Source: Pontivivens insulae (GTDB lineage: Bacteria; Pseudomonadota; Alphaproteobacteria; Rhodobacterales; Rhodobacteraceae). Taken from it: 64,000 nt of DNA. The DNA lies in assembly GCF_900302495.1 (NCBI RefSeq), contig NZ_OMKW01000002.1, positions 248,001 through 312,000 of the forward strand, written 5' to 3'. Below, piece by piece: positions 26,520 through 34,828 of the stretch. Every line of letters starts with the position of its first letter. Positions within the stretch are counted from its first letter, which is position 1. The notes below the pieces were generated by a model, which worked only from the letters and a program-made list of their open reading frames with translations, was not told the DNA's origin and ran no database searches. Position numbers and translations under genes: made by a program.

Positions 26520-27914
26520 ATGCGCCATTTTCCGATCTTCGTGAACCTCGCCGGTCGGCGTGTTGTGGTTTCGGGTGCGGGCGAGTGTGCGCTGGCCAAA
26601 CTGCGCCTCATCCTCAAGACGGAGGCGAACATCGCGGTCTACGGTGCGGAGCCACATGAGAAACTGCGCGAGTTGGCTCGCGACGGAAAGATCACGCTGG
26701 TCGAGCGCCCTATTGAAGAGGGGGACGCGATTTGTGCCGCTCTGCTTTATGGCGCGAATGAAGATGCCCTCGAAGATGCACGGGCGGCTGCGATCGGGCG
26801 TCGTGCAGGGGCAATGACGAATATTGTCGACAATCTTGCGGACAGCCAGTTCATCACACCGGCCATCGTCGACCGTGATCCGGTCACGATCGCCATCGGC
26901 ACGGAAGGGGCGGCCCCGGTTCTTGCCCGCGACATCAAGCGCCGCGTTGAAGAGATGCTTCCCACGTCTCTGGGCGCCCTTGCTCGGATCGGTCAGGCCT
27001 TCCGCCCGGTTGCCGATATTCTTCCCATGGGCCGCATCCGTCGCGCATTCTGGTCGAAATTCTACTTCGAGCGTGGTCCCCGCGCCTTGGCTGAGGGGGA
27101 AGACGTGGCGCGCGAAAGCCTCGACACGCTTCTGAACGAAACGTTGAGCGCCGAGGTTGAGGCAGGCCATGTCGCGTTGATCGGCGCAGGGCCGGGGGAT
27201 CCTGAACTGTTGACCCTCAAGGCACGTCGCCTGCTGCATGAGGCCGATGTTGTCATTACGGACCGTCTGGTCGGGGCAGGGGTGTTGGAGCTTGCCCGTC
27301 GTGAGGCTGAGATCATCGAGGTTGGTAAGATAGGTTTCGGCCCATCCTGGAAGCAGGACGACATAAACGCTCTTATTGTGGAGAAGGCGGCTGAGGGACA
27401 GAAGGTCGCCCGCCTGAAAGGCGGCGACGTGGCGATCTTCGCGCGCTTGGATGAAGAAATTGAAGTATTGGAGCAGGCTGGAATTTCTTGGGAGATCGTC
27501 CCAGGGATCACCACCGCGTCTGCTGCTGCGGCGTCCTTGGGGCAGAGCCTGACCAAGCGGGGTCGCAACAAGTCGTTCCGCATGGTCACGGGCCATGACG
27601 TAGACGGTTTTGCCGAGCAGGACTGGCGTGATCTGGCAAAGCCCGGCGCCACAGCCGCAATCTATATGGGTAAGAAGGCGAGCACCTTCCTGCGTGGCCG
27701 GCTGATGATGCATGGCGCGCTCGATAACACGCCCGTCACCGCGATCGAGAATGTGAGCCGCGCGGATCAGCGCATCCTGCCAACGACATTGATCGATCTG
27801 CCCGACATGCTGGAGCGTGAAGACGTGACCGGCCCCGTGATCCTGATGCTCGGCCTCGCACCACGTGCGGCGGTCGCAGCCCTTCCCGAATTGCAAGCAG
27901 CGGAGGCTCTTTAA
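26520..27914 (+). CDS. cysG: Siroheme synthase (multifunctional)
   Basis: A 464-aa fusion. Residues 1-200 form the precorrin-2 dehydrogenase/ferrochelatase part (FPIFVNLAGRRVVVSGAGECA, quoted in part: NLAGRRVVVSGAGECA; GTEGAAPVLARDIKRRVE), and residues 215-464 the SAM-dependent uroporphyrinogen III methyltransferase (VALIGAGPGDPELLTLKA, RLKGGDVAIFAR, VVPGITTASAAAA-like VPGITTASAAAASLG). It makes siroheme for the sulfite reductase encoded two genes downstream. The start at 26520 follows GGCAGGAG; the GTG at 26484 has no site. It is the first gene of the sulfate-assimilation operon. Confidence 0.93.
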   Translation: MRHFPIFVNLAGRRVVVSGAGECALAKLRLILKTEANIAVYGAEPHEKLRELARDGKITLVERPIEEGDAICAALLYGANEDALEDARAAAIGRRAGAMTNIVDNLADSQFITPAIVDRDPVTIAIGTEGAAPVLARDIKRRVEEMLPTSLGALARIGQAFRPVADILPMGRIRRAFWSKFYFERGPRALAEGEDVARESLDTLLNETLSAEVEAGHVALIGAGPGDPELLTLKARRLLHEADVVITDRLVGAGVLELARREAEIIEVGKIGFGPSWKQDDINALIVEKAAEGQKVARLKGGDVAIFARLDEEIEVLEQAGISWEIVPGITTASAAAASLGQSLTKRGRNKSFRMVTGHDVDGFAEQDWRDLAKPGATAAIYMGKKASTFLRGRLMMHGALDNTPVTAIENVSRADQRILPTTLIDLPDMLEREDVTGPVILMLGLAPRAAVAALPELQAAEAL

Positions 27915-27915
27915 C

Positions 27916-28224
27916 ATGCCCAAGCCGTTCAAATCCCAAATCGTCACTGCCAACGACCTGATGATGGGTGATGTCATCTATCTGACGCCAGAGGGCGGCT
28001 GGTCGCGCGACCACGCCGACGCGATTGTGGCCACCTCGCAGGACGAGGCGGATGAGCTTCTGGCCCAGGCGCAGGCCCAGCAACTGAAGATTGTTGGACC
28101 CTACCTCGCTGAAGCCGTGCTCGATGATGCGGGCCGTCCCGGTCCCGTTCACTTCCGTGAGGCATTCCGCACGCGCGGCCCCAGCAACTATCACCACGGC
28201 AAGCAGGAAACTGCGGCTGTTTAA
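27916..28224 (+). CDS. DUF2849 protein of the sulfate-assimilation operon
   Basis: A 102-aa soluble protein without membrane helix or signal peptide, matching the DUF2849 family by its start FKSQIVTANDLMMGDVIYLTP, quoted in part (TANDLMMGDVIYLTP), and GPYLAEAV. The family is found almost only between cysG and the sulfite/nitrite reductase gene in alphaproteobacteria. Function is unknown; a role in reductase maturation or siroheme delivery is inference from this fixed position. It begins one base after the cysG stop. Confidence 0.82.
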   Translation: MPKPFKSQIVTANDLMMGDVIYLTPEGGWSRDHADAIVATSQDEADELLAQAQAQQLKIVGPYLAEAVLDDAGRPGPVHFREAFRTRGPSNYHHGKQETAAV

Positions 28225-28231
28225 CGCCACT

Positions 28232-28308
28232 CCCCGGCCTTGAGCCGGGGCCCCGCAGACACAGCGCGCAACGACCGCAGCTAGAGAGATCCCGGCGCAA
28301 GGCTGGGA
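28232..28308. repeat. Bipartite palindromic repeat, copy 1
   Basis: First palindrome CCCCGGC-CTTGA-GCCGGGG (28232-28250), second, degenerate palindrome TCCCGGCGCAAGGCTGGGA (28290-28308), with a 39-base spacer. It lies in the gap between the DUF2849 gene and the reductase gene. Related copies are at 31167-31224 and inside valS at 57085-57142. Confidence 0.7.
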
Positions 28309-28322
28309 AGAGGACCGAAAAG

Positions 28323-29978
28323 ATGTACGACTACACAGATTTCGACCGAGAGTTCGTTTATGGCCGCGTCGCGGAGTTCCGTGAGCAGGTCAAACGCCGT
28401 GTGGACGGCTCCATGACGGAGGACGAGTTCAAGCCACTGCGCCTGATGAACGGCCTCTACCTGCAACTCCACGCCTACATGCTGCGCGTCGCGATCCCCT
28501 ACGGCACACTCAACAGCCGTCAGATGGACCAGCTCGCCTATATCGCGGACACGTGGGACAAGGGTTATGGCCATTTCACCACGCGCCAGAACATTCAATA
28601 TAACTGGCCGAAGCTCGCGGATGTGCCCGAGATGCTGGAGGCGCTGGCCGATGTCGGGATGCACGCCATCCAGACCTCCGGCAACACGATCCGCAACGTG
28701 ACCGCAGACCACTTCGCGGGCGCTGCTGCCGATGAGATCGAGGATCCGCGCCCCACGGCCGAGTTGATCCGCCAGTGGTCCACCGATCACCCGGAATTCC
28801 AGTTTCTGCCGCGCAAGTTCAAGGTCGCTGTCACCGGCTCCCCGAATGACCGCGCCGTGACGAAGGCCCACGACATCGGCCTGCGCATGGTCCGCAATGA
28901 AGCGGGCGAGCCGGGCTATGAGGTTATAGTCGGTGGCGGTCTGGGCCGCACCCCGATGATCGGCAAGGTGCTCAAGGACTTCCTGCCCAAGGCGGATCTG
29001 CTGCCTTATCTCGAAGCCGTCATGCAGGTCTACAACCTGCACGGCCGCCGCGATAACAAGTACAAGGCCCGCATCAAGATCCTCGTCCATGAGGAGAGCC
29101 TTGAGACCATGCAAGCGCGTGTCGCCGAGGTGTTCGAGCGCATCCGCGACGATTTCGAGGTGCCGCAGGACCTGATCGATCATATCGAAAGCGGTTTCCA
29201 GCAACCTGCCTACAAGTCCGCTGATATTGCTCCGGTTTTCGACGGCGCATTGCGGTCGTTCATCGACACGAATACGCAGCCGCATAAGAATCCCGACTAC
29301 GCCATTGTCACGATTTCGATCAAAGCGATCGGCCAGACGCCGGGGGATGCGACGTCGGACCAGATGCGCGTAATGGCACAAATTGCGCGCGACTATGGCC
29401 ATGATGAGTTGCGGATCAGCCATGAGCAGAACGTTATCCTGCCCCATGTCCACCGCGCAGACCTGCCTGCAGTCTTTGCCGCGCTGAAGGATGCGGGTCT
29501 GGCAACGGCAAATGTTGGCCTCGTCTCGGACATCATCGCATGCCCGGGGATGGATTACTGCGCGCTCGCCACAGCCCGCTCAATTCCGGTTGCACAGCAG
29601 ATATCTGAGGCTTTCGCCGATCTCGATGCGCAGCGCGATATCGGCCCGCTCAAGATCAAGATCTCCGGCTGCATCAACGCCTGCGGCCACCACCATGTCG
29701 GGCATATCGGCATCCTCGGCCTCGACCGGGCAGGGGTGGAGAACTACCAGATCACCCTTGGCGGCGACGGCACTGAGACGGCGACGGTCGGTGAGCGGGC
29801 CGGGCCGGGCTTTGCCTATGATGAGATCGTGCCAGCGGTTCAGCGTCTGATCACCGCCTATCTCGACCTGCGCACCAGTCCGGAGGAAGAGTTCCTGGCG
29901 GCCTATCGCCGCGTCGGCATGGCCCCGTTCAAAGCGGCCCTCTATCCCGAACAGGCGGAGAAGGCCAATGCGGCCTGA
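28323..29978 (+). CDS. cysI: Siroheme-dependent sulfite (nitrite) reductase
   Basis: A 551-aa hemoprotein of the nitrite/sulfite reductase family. The siroheme/[4Fe-4S] ligands are C407 and C413 in ACPGMDYC and C450 and C454 in SGCINACGHHHVG. The N-terminal half has the ferredoxin-like domains with GHFTTRQNIQYNW. In this operon it most likely reduces sulfite to sulfide using electrons from the ferredoxin-NADP reductase downstream, as cysH is its neighbour. Family members acting on nitrite are similar, so substrate is assigned from context. It overlaps cysH by 11 bases. Confidence 0.9.
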   Translation: MYDYTDFDREFVYGRVAEFREQVKRRVDGSMTEDEFKPLRLMNGLYLQLHAYMLRVAIPYGTLNSRQMDQLAYIADTWDKGYGHFTTRQNIQYNWPKLADVPEMLEALADVGMHAIQTSGNTIRNVTADHFAGAAADEIEDPRPTAELIRQWSTDHPEFQFLPRKFKVAVTGSPNDRAVTKAHDIGLRMVRNEAGEPGYEVIVGGGLGRTPMIGKVLKDFLPKADLLPYLEAVMQVYNLHGRRDNKYKARIKILVHEESLETMQARVAEVFERIRDDFEVPQDLIDHIESGFQQPAYKSADIAPVFDGALRSFIDTNTQPHKNPDYAIVTISIKAIGQTPGDATSDQMRVMAQIARDYGHDELRISHEQNVILPHVHRADLPAVFAALKDAGLATANVGLVSDIIACPGMDYCALATARSIPVAQQISEAFADLDAQRDIGPLKIKISGCINACGHHHVGHIGILGLDRAGVENYQITLGGDGTETATVGERAGPGFAYDEIVPAVQRLITAYLDLRTSPEEEFLAAYRRVGMAPFKAALYPEQAEKANAA

Positions 29979-30723
29979 GGCGACTTTTGCCACAGTGGAT
30001 GAGCGTGTCGCGGCCCTGAACGGCCGCTACCGCCACCATGCCGCGCGCGCCGTTTTCAAAGAGGCGCTGAATGCGCGGGAGACGGGACGCGTGGCCCTCG
30101 TCTCCTCCTTCGGGGCTGAGAGCGTTGTGCTGCTGCATATGGTCTCCGTAGATCGGCCCAGTCTGCCGGTTATCTTTGTGGACACAGAAATGCTGTTCCC
30201 TGAAACCCTGCAATATCAGATCGATGTGGCATCCCAATTGGGATTGACCAATGTGCAGGTTGTCAAGGCCAGCCGCACGCAACTCGCACTTCATGACCCG
30301 AAAAGCGATTTGCACAAACGTGATACGGATGCGTGCTGCAACCTTCGCAAGACCGAACCTCTGGAAGCAGCGCTGACGCCTTATGATGCCTGGATCACCG
30401 GGCGCAAACGGTTCCAGTCGGGGACCCGCGCAAAGCTCGACTTTTTCGAGGCGGAGGGCGACCGGCGCATCAAGATCAATCCGCTGGCCCACTGGGCGCC
30501 TGCCGATGTGCAGGATTACATGTGGAACAACAAGCTGCCCCGGCACCCTTTGGTGGCGCAGGGGTATCCCTCTATCGGATGTGCGCCCTGCACAACCAAG
30601 GTGGCAGAGGGCGAAGATCCAAGGTCGGGCCGCTGGCGCGATCAGGACAAGGAAGAATGCGGCATTCATTTCGTGGACGGCAAGATCGTGCGCGGCCCGC
30701 TGAACAAGGAGGACGCAGCATGA
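29968..30723 (+). CDS. cysH: Adenylyl-sulfate (APS/PAPS) reductase
   Basis: A 251-aa enzyme that reduces activated sulfate to sulfite. The phosphosulfate-binding loop SSFGAES is at residues 46-52. Two cysteine pairs, C123-C124 (DACCNLRK) and C205/C208 (GCAPCTTK), show the [4Fe-4S] type, which points to APS rather than PAPS as substrate. The C-terminal ECGIH carries the catalytic Cys. It overlaps the reductase gene upstream by 11 bases and the DUF934 gene downstream by 4 bases. Confidence 0.92.
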   Translation: MRPEATFATVDERVAALNGRYRHHAARAVFKEALNARETGRVALVSSFGAESVVLLHMVSVDRPSLPVIFVDTEMLFPETLQYQIDVASQLGLTNVQVVKASRTQLALHDPKSDLHKRDTDACCNLRKTEPLEAALTPYDAWITGRKRFQSGTRAKLDFFEAEGDRRIKINPLAHWAPADVQDYMWNNKLPRHPLVAQGYPSIGCAPCTTKVAEGEDPRSGRWRDQDKEECGIHFVDGKIVRGPLNKEDAA

Positions 30724-31121
30724 GCGTCATCGTGACCGATGCGGGCTTCGGCCCGGACAGCTTCAACGCAGGTTTTGCGCCTCTTGGTGAGGCGCGGGCC
30801 GAGCAGGGGATCGACCTGCCGAACACGGCGGATGTTGTCGCCATCTGGGACAGTGTAAAGGCGGCCCCGGCGATCCGCATCCCGTTCCCGTCGAGTGCGG
30901 ATGGGCGGGGTTATTCCATTGCCTCGCGTCTGCGGGATCTTGGCTATCAGGGACGCCTGCGCGCCGAAGGCCATGTCATCGCGGATCAGTACCGCAAAGC
31001 CCGCGGATCCGGGTTTGACGAGGTCGAAATTTCTGAAGAGCTTGCGGCCCGCCAGCCAGAGCCGCAGTGGGATCCGGTCCAGAAGATCAGCTACCAGTCG
31101 AAGTTCCGCCGTTCGGCGTGA
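30720..31121 (+). CDS. DUF934 protein of the sulfate-assimilation operon
   Basis: A 133-aa soluble protein of the DUF934 family, recognised by IPFPSSADGRGYSIASRLRDLGYQGRLRAEG, quoted in part (ADGRGYSIASRLR), and by its fixed place after cysH. The family accompanies sulfite reductase genes in proteobacteria, and its function is not established. The start at 30720 overlaps the cysH stop (ATGA), so translation is coupled. The C-terminal 20 residues are basic. Confidence 0.85.
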   Translation: MSVIVTDAGFGPDSFNAGFAPLGEARAEQGIDLPNTADVVAIWDSVKAAPAIRIPFPSSADGRGYSIASRLRDLGYQGRLRAEGHVIADQYRKARGSGFDEVEISEELAARQPEPQWDPVQKISYQSKFRRSA

Positions 31122-31127
31122 CGGAAA

Positions 31128-31224
31128 CCCTGGCCTTGAGCCGAGGCGCACTCAACACCCGCCGCTCCCCGGGCTTGACCCGGGGCCTCTCTCTGCAGCG
31201 CGAGACCCCGGCTTGAAGCCGGGG
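31128..31224. repeat. Palindromic repeat cluster, copy 2
   Basis: A degenerate palindrome CCCTGGCCTTGAGCCGAGG (31128-31146) is followed by the 58-base bipartite element: CCCCGGGCTTGACCCGGGG (31167-31185), a 20-base spacer beginning CCTCT and ending GCGAGA, and CCCCGGCTTGAAGCCGGGG (31206-31224). It fills the 136-base gap between the DUF934 and reductase genes; the RNA would form two strong hairpins that could separate expression of the last operon gene. Confidence 0.75.
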
Positions 31225-31257
31225 CGTACTGCCCGGAATTGACCGAAAGTTCGCAAG

Positions 31258-32058
31258 ATGACCGTTCAACAACCCATCAAAACACCTGTTCTGCCCGACG
31301 CGCAGACTGTCACTGAAGTCAAACACTGGACCGACACGCTGTTTTCGTTCCGCGTGACGCGGCCCGCGAGCCTGCGCTTTCGCTCGGGGGAATTCGTGAT
31401 GATCGGGCTCCTGAAAGATGACGGCAAGCCGCTTCTGCGCGCCTATTCCATCGCGTCGCCCTCTTGGGATGAGACGCTGGAATTCTATTCGATCAAGGTA
31501 CCGGACGGCCCGCTGACCTCTCGTCTCCAGAAGATCGAAGTGGGGGATCAGGTGATCGTGCGCCCCAAGCCCGTCGGCACGCTGGTGACGGACGCGCTCT
31601 TGCCCGGCAAGCGTCTGTGGATGATTGCGACAGGAACCGGCATCGCACCCTTCGCCTCGCTGATGCGCGACCCGGATGTCTATGCGCGCTACGATCAGGT
31701 GATCCTGACACATACCTGCCGCACGGTGGATGAGCTGGCTTTCGGTCAGGACCTTGTGGATCACATTCCGGAAGACCCGCTGGTGGGCGAGGAGGCGGCA
31801 GAAAAGCTGCACTACTTCCCGACGGTCACGCAGGAAGACTTCGTCAATCGCGGTCGCATCACGGATCTGATGCGCTCGGGCGCGCTTTATGACGCGTTGG
31901 GCACCGACCCGCTGGATCCAGCTCATGACCGCGTCATGATCTGTGGATCCATGGGCCTCAACACCGATGTGAAAGCCATTCTGGAGGAGCGCGGCTTCAA
32001 GGAAGGCTCGAACAGCGCGCCTGCGGATTTCGTGCTGGAAAAAGCCTTCGTGGGGTGA
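31258..32058 (+). CDS. fpr: Ferredoxin-NADP(+) reductase
   Basis: A 266-aa flavoprotein. The FAD-binding domain has RAYSIASPSW and the C-terminal NADP domain MIATGTGIAPFASLMRDP, with the C-terminal end FVLEKAFVG typical of bacterial Fpr of the subclass I/II border. It transfers electrons between NADPH and ferredoxin; in this place it probably feeds the sulfite reductase. The gene is separated from DUF934 by the palindromic repeat cluster but has no own obvious promoter, so it is likely in the same operon. Confidence 0.88.
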   Translation: MTVQQPIKTPVLPDAQTVTEVKHWTDTLFSFRVTRPASLRFRSGEFVMIGLLKDDGKPLLRAYSIASPSWDETLEFYSIKVPDGPLTSRLQKIEVGDQVIVRPKPVGTLVTDALLPGKRLWMIATGTGIAPFASLMRDPDVYARYDQVILTHTCRTVDELAFGQDLVDHIPEDPLVGEEAAEKLHYFPTVTQEDFVNRGRITDLMRSGALYDALGTDPLDPAHDRVMICGSMGLNTDVKAILEERGFKEGSNSAPADFVLEKAFVG

Positions 32059-32079
32059 TCCCGAAACTCTTCTTGGCTC

Positions 32080-32098
32080 AAATATCCCCGCCGGAGGC
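32080..32098. repeat. 19-base repeat, copy 1
   Basis: AAATATCCCCGCCGGAGGC is identical to 37099-37117. Here it forms most of the left arm of the hairpin at 32085-32132. Confidence 0.7.
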
Positions 32099-32132
32099 GC
32101 GCTCGCTTTCAAGCACGCGCCTCGGGCGGGGA
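32085..32132. terminator. Large hairpin between convergent fpr and pepN
   Basis: Left arm 32085-32101 and right arm 32116-32132 pair over 17 positions with a single G-G mismatch, loop of 14 bases. It lies between two convergent genes and is followed by TGTGTTTGATC on the plus strand, so it can end both transcripts; the T-run is imperfect. Confidence 0.6.
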
Positions 32133-32152
32133 CTGTGTTTGATCAATCGAAA

Positions 32153-34669
32153 TTAGCCTGCGCGCAATCGGCCGATCATTTCACTTGTATCCTTTGAAAG
32201 GGTTGGCGCGCTTGCAATCCGCTCCAGCTGAGTTGCGATCAAGGCTTGCCGGTCCTCGGTCACAGTGCGCCAACTGTCAAAGGCCGTACTGGTTCTGGCC
32301 GCGACCATCGGATTAAGCGCATCCATGCGCAACAGCCAATCCGCGAGCAATTGATAGCCCGCCCCATCCTTGCGATGGAATTCGGTTGGGTTTCCGAAAG
32401 CAAAGCTGGCGATCAGGGCACGGAACCGGTTTGGCGTGCGCCACGTGAACTCCGTGTGATCCAGCAGCGCCTCGATATCCGCAATGCTTCCGAAACGGGC
32501 TTGAACCCCGAACCATTTGTCGATGACCAGGCTGACCCCGGACCATCTGTGATGAAAATGCGCAAGAGCATTTTTCCCGGCACCATGCGCGGTTAGGATG
32601 GTGAGGGCCGCCAGACTGTCCGTCATATTGTCAGCCCGGTCGAATGCGGCTTGTGCGAGGTTTAGGCCGTCGCTCTGCAAGGCGATCAGCCCGAGCAATC
32701 CGTTTGCAAGCGCGCGCTTTCCGGGCGCGCTGCCGTCTGGGGAATAGGGGCCGTCGATCTGCTGGGCGTCCCGCAATGGCGCAAGCCTGTCAGAAAGATG
32801 ATGGGCGAGGTTCTGGCGCACCTGCTTGCGACGTGCATGGATCACATCCGGGTCGACGACCCGCCCGGCAAGCGCAGTGGCTTGGGCGATCTCGCCTTCG
32901 CCGGGCACGGACAGGACCATCGCACGAAAAGCGGGGTCCAGCGCTTCATCTTCCAGCACGCGGCCAACGCCGTCGCACCAGTCCTGTGTATCGCCACCGT
33001 CGAGCAGGGCCTCCATCGCAAGGGCGCGCCCGGCATCCCAGCGATTGAACGGGTCGGTGTCGTGGGCCAGCCGATGGGCGCGATCTCCAACCTGTTCGGC
33101 CTGCTTAAGGTGAACAGGCGCGGAAAAGCCGCGCAACAATGACATCACCGGGCGAGCGCTGCAGGGAATGTCCAGCGTCGTGACCGCGGCATCGGCAATA
33201 TGCAGACCGTTCGCAAATTCATGACCCGACGCATCCAATGCACCCCACCGCACCGGGATCGGCATCGGCTGCTTATTGGGCTGCCCCGGGGTCGCGGGCA
33301 CGTTTTGCCGGAAGGTCAGGCGATGAACCGTCCCGTCAAATTGTTCTTCAACATCGAGCTGCGGCGTACCTGCTTGCCTGTACCACAGTTTGAATTGCGA
33401 TAGGTCGCGTCCCGTGGCGTCTTCAAAAACTTGTAGCCAATCCTCAATCGTACAAGCCTGTCCGTCGTGGCGCTCGAAATAGAGGTTGAGTGCCGTTTCA
33501 TACGCTTCGGCGCCCACAATCTCCCGCAACATACGGATGACTTCGGCCCCTTTCTCGTAAACCGTCGCAGTGTAGAAGTTGTTGATCTCGACATATTCTT
33601 CAGGCCGGACAGGATGAGCAAGGGGGCCTGCATCCTCGCGAAACTGAGCGGCCCGCAGTCCCTGCACGTCTTGGATGCGTTTCACCGGGGCAGAGCGCAT
33701 GTCTGCTGTGAAGCACTGATCCCGAAAGACGGTCAGCCCTTCCTTCAGGCTCAACTGGAACCAGTCGCGACAAGTGATGCGGTTACCAGTCCAATTGTGG
33801 AAATACTCATGCGCGATGACGCTCTCAATCCCTTCGAAATCGCCATCTGTCGCCGTTTCAGGGGAGGCGAGCACATATTTGGAGTTGAAGATGTTGAGGC
33901 CCTTATTCTCCATGGCCCCCGCGTTGAAATCATCGACAGCGACGATCTGGAAGAGATCGAGGTCATATTCTCGGCCATAGACCTCTTCATCCCAGCGCAT
34001 CGAGCGTTTCAGGCTGTCCATGGCATAGGCACAGCGATCCTGATCCCCATCGCGGACCCATATGGCCAGATCAACCTTGCGCCCCGACCGGGTGGTGAAG
34101 CTGTCGGTGACACTCTTCAGATCTCCGGCTACGAGGGCGAACAGATAGGCGGGCTTTGGCCACGGATCATGCCACTCGGCCCAACCGGGACCAGAGCCGA
34201 TCCTGTTTCCGTTGGACAGCAATACGGGCAGGTCGCTTTCGATCCTGACGGTGTAGATTGCCATCACATCAGGGCGGTCCGGGAAGTAGGTGATGCGCCG
34301 GAACCCCTCCGCCTCACATTGCGTGCAATACATGCCCTGACTGAGATAGAGCCCCTCAAGGCTGGTATTGCCCTCAGGATCAATCCGCGTCGTGCAGGTC
34401 CATTCGAAGCCATCCTTAGGTAAGTCAGCCGCTGGAACGCTTAGCCCCTGCTTGCCAACTGCCGGTGCAACCGGCTTGCCGTCAATTGCGGCCTCCAACA
34501 GGTCGAGCGCTTGGCCGTCGAGCCACAGATCGCCGCCGCGCCCCGGTTTGAAACGGATCCGCGCGCGCACCTCCGTGGCGTCCGGAGAAAGGCGAAACGT
34601 CAGATGAACCGTGTCCACCTCCCAGGCCGGGCGTGTGTAGTCAGCTAAGCGAATGGTCGGGTCGGTCAT
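32153..34669 (-). CDS. pepN: Aminopeptidase N (M1 family)
   Basis: An 838-aa zinc metallopeptidase that removes N-terminal residues from peptides in the cytoplasm. The exopeptidase motif GAMEN (in [11 protein letters not shown]) and the zinc motif [11 protein letters not shown] with H287, E288 and H291 and a downstream Glu are intact. The N-terminal beta domain, the catalytic thermolysin-like domain and the C-terminal helical domain (residues about 540-838) are in usual order; length is a little below E. coli PepN (870 aa) and fits Rhodobacterales. It is monocistronic and divergent from malate synthase. Confidence 0.94.
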   Translation of the reverse strand: MTDPTIRLADYTRPAWEVDTVHLTFRLSPDATEVRARIRFKPGRGGDLWLDGQALDLLEAAIDGKPVAPAVGKQGLSVPAADLPKDGFEWTCTTRIDPEGNTSLEGLYLSQGMYCTQCEAEGFRRITYFPDRPDVMAIYTVRIESDLPVLLSNGNRIGSGPGWAEWHDPWPKPAYLFALVAGDLKSVTDSFTTRSGRKVDLAIWVRDGDQDRCAYAMDSLKRSMRWDEEVYGREYDLDLFQIVAVDDFNAGAMENKGLNIFNSKYVLASPETATDGDFEGIESVIAHEYFHNWTGNRITCRDWFQLSLKEGLTVFRDQCFTADMRSAPVKRIQDVQGLRAAQFREDAGPLAHPVRPEEYVEINNFYTATVYEKGAEVIRMLREIVGAEAYETALNLYFERHDGQACTIEDWLQVFEDATGRDLSQFKLWYRQAGTPQLDVEEQFDGTVHRLTFRQNVPATPGQPNKQPMPIPVRWGALDASGHEFANGLHIADAAVTTLDIPCSARPVMSLLRGFSAPVHLKQAEQVGDRAHRLAHDTDPFNRWDAGRALAMEALLDGGDTQDWCDGVGRVLEDEALDPAFRAMVLSVPGEGEIAQATALAGRVVDPDVIHARRKQVRQNLAHHLSDRLAPLRDAQQIDGPYSPDGSAPGKRALANGLLGLIALQSDGLNLAQAAFDRADNMTDSLAALTILTAHGAGKNALAHFHHRWSGVSLVIDKWFGVQARFGSIADIEALLDHTEFTWRTPNRFRALIASFAFGNPTEFHRKDGAGYQLLADWLLRMDALNPMVAARTSTAFDSWRTVTEDRQALIATQLERIASAPTLSKDTSEMIGRLRAG

Positions 34670-34736
34670 GGCTCGTCCTTTTGGTGTTGCGCCTTACATG
34701 GCTCAGCAACACAGCTGCGTCACCCCCATCAACGTC

Positions 34737-34753
34737 ATTCCATAGAGTGGAAT
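34737..34753. promoter_or_regulatory. Dyad in the pepN-glcB control region
   Basis: ATTCCA-TAGAG-TGGAAT, a perfect 6-bp inverted repeat with a 5-base spacer, lies in the 159-base divergent gap between pepN and glcB. It could be an operator for a regulator of malate synthase; the protein is unknown. Confidence 0.35.
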
Positions 34754-34828
34754 CTTATCTCAAAAGTGTTTCGACTGGACGCATTGCCGACTATCTCGGA
34801 ACCAACAACAGCTTCGGGAGAGCATGAA

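Noticed and set aside
26430-27977. Long open frame antisense to cysG (515 codons)
   Set aside because: cysG is fully supported by motifs and start site; the antisense frame has no recognisable domain and results from GC3-rich codons.
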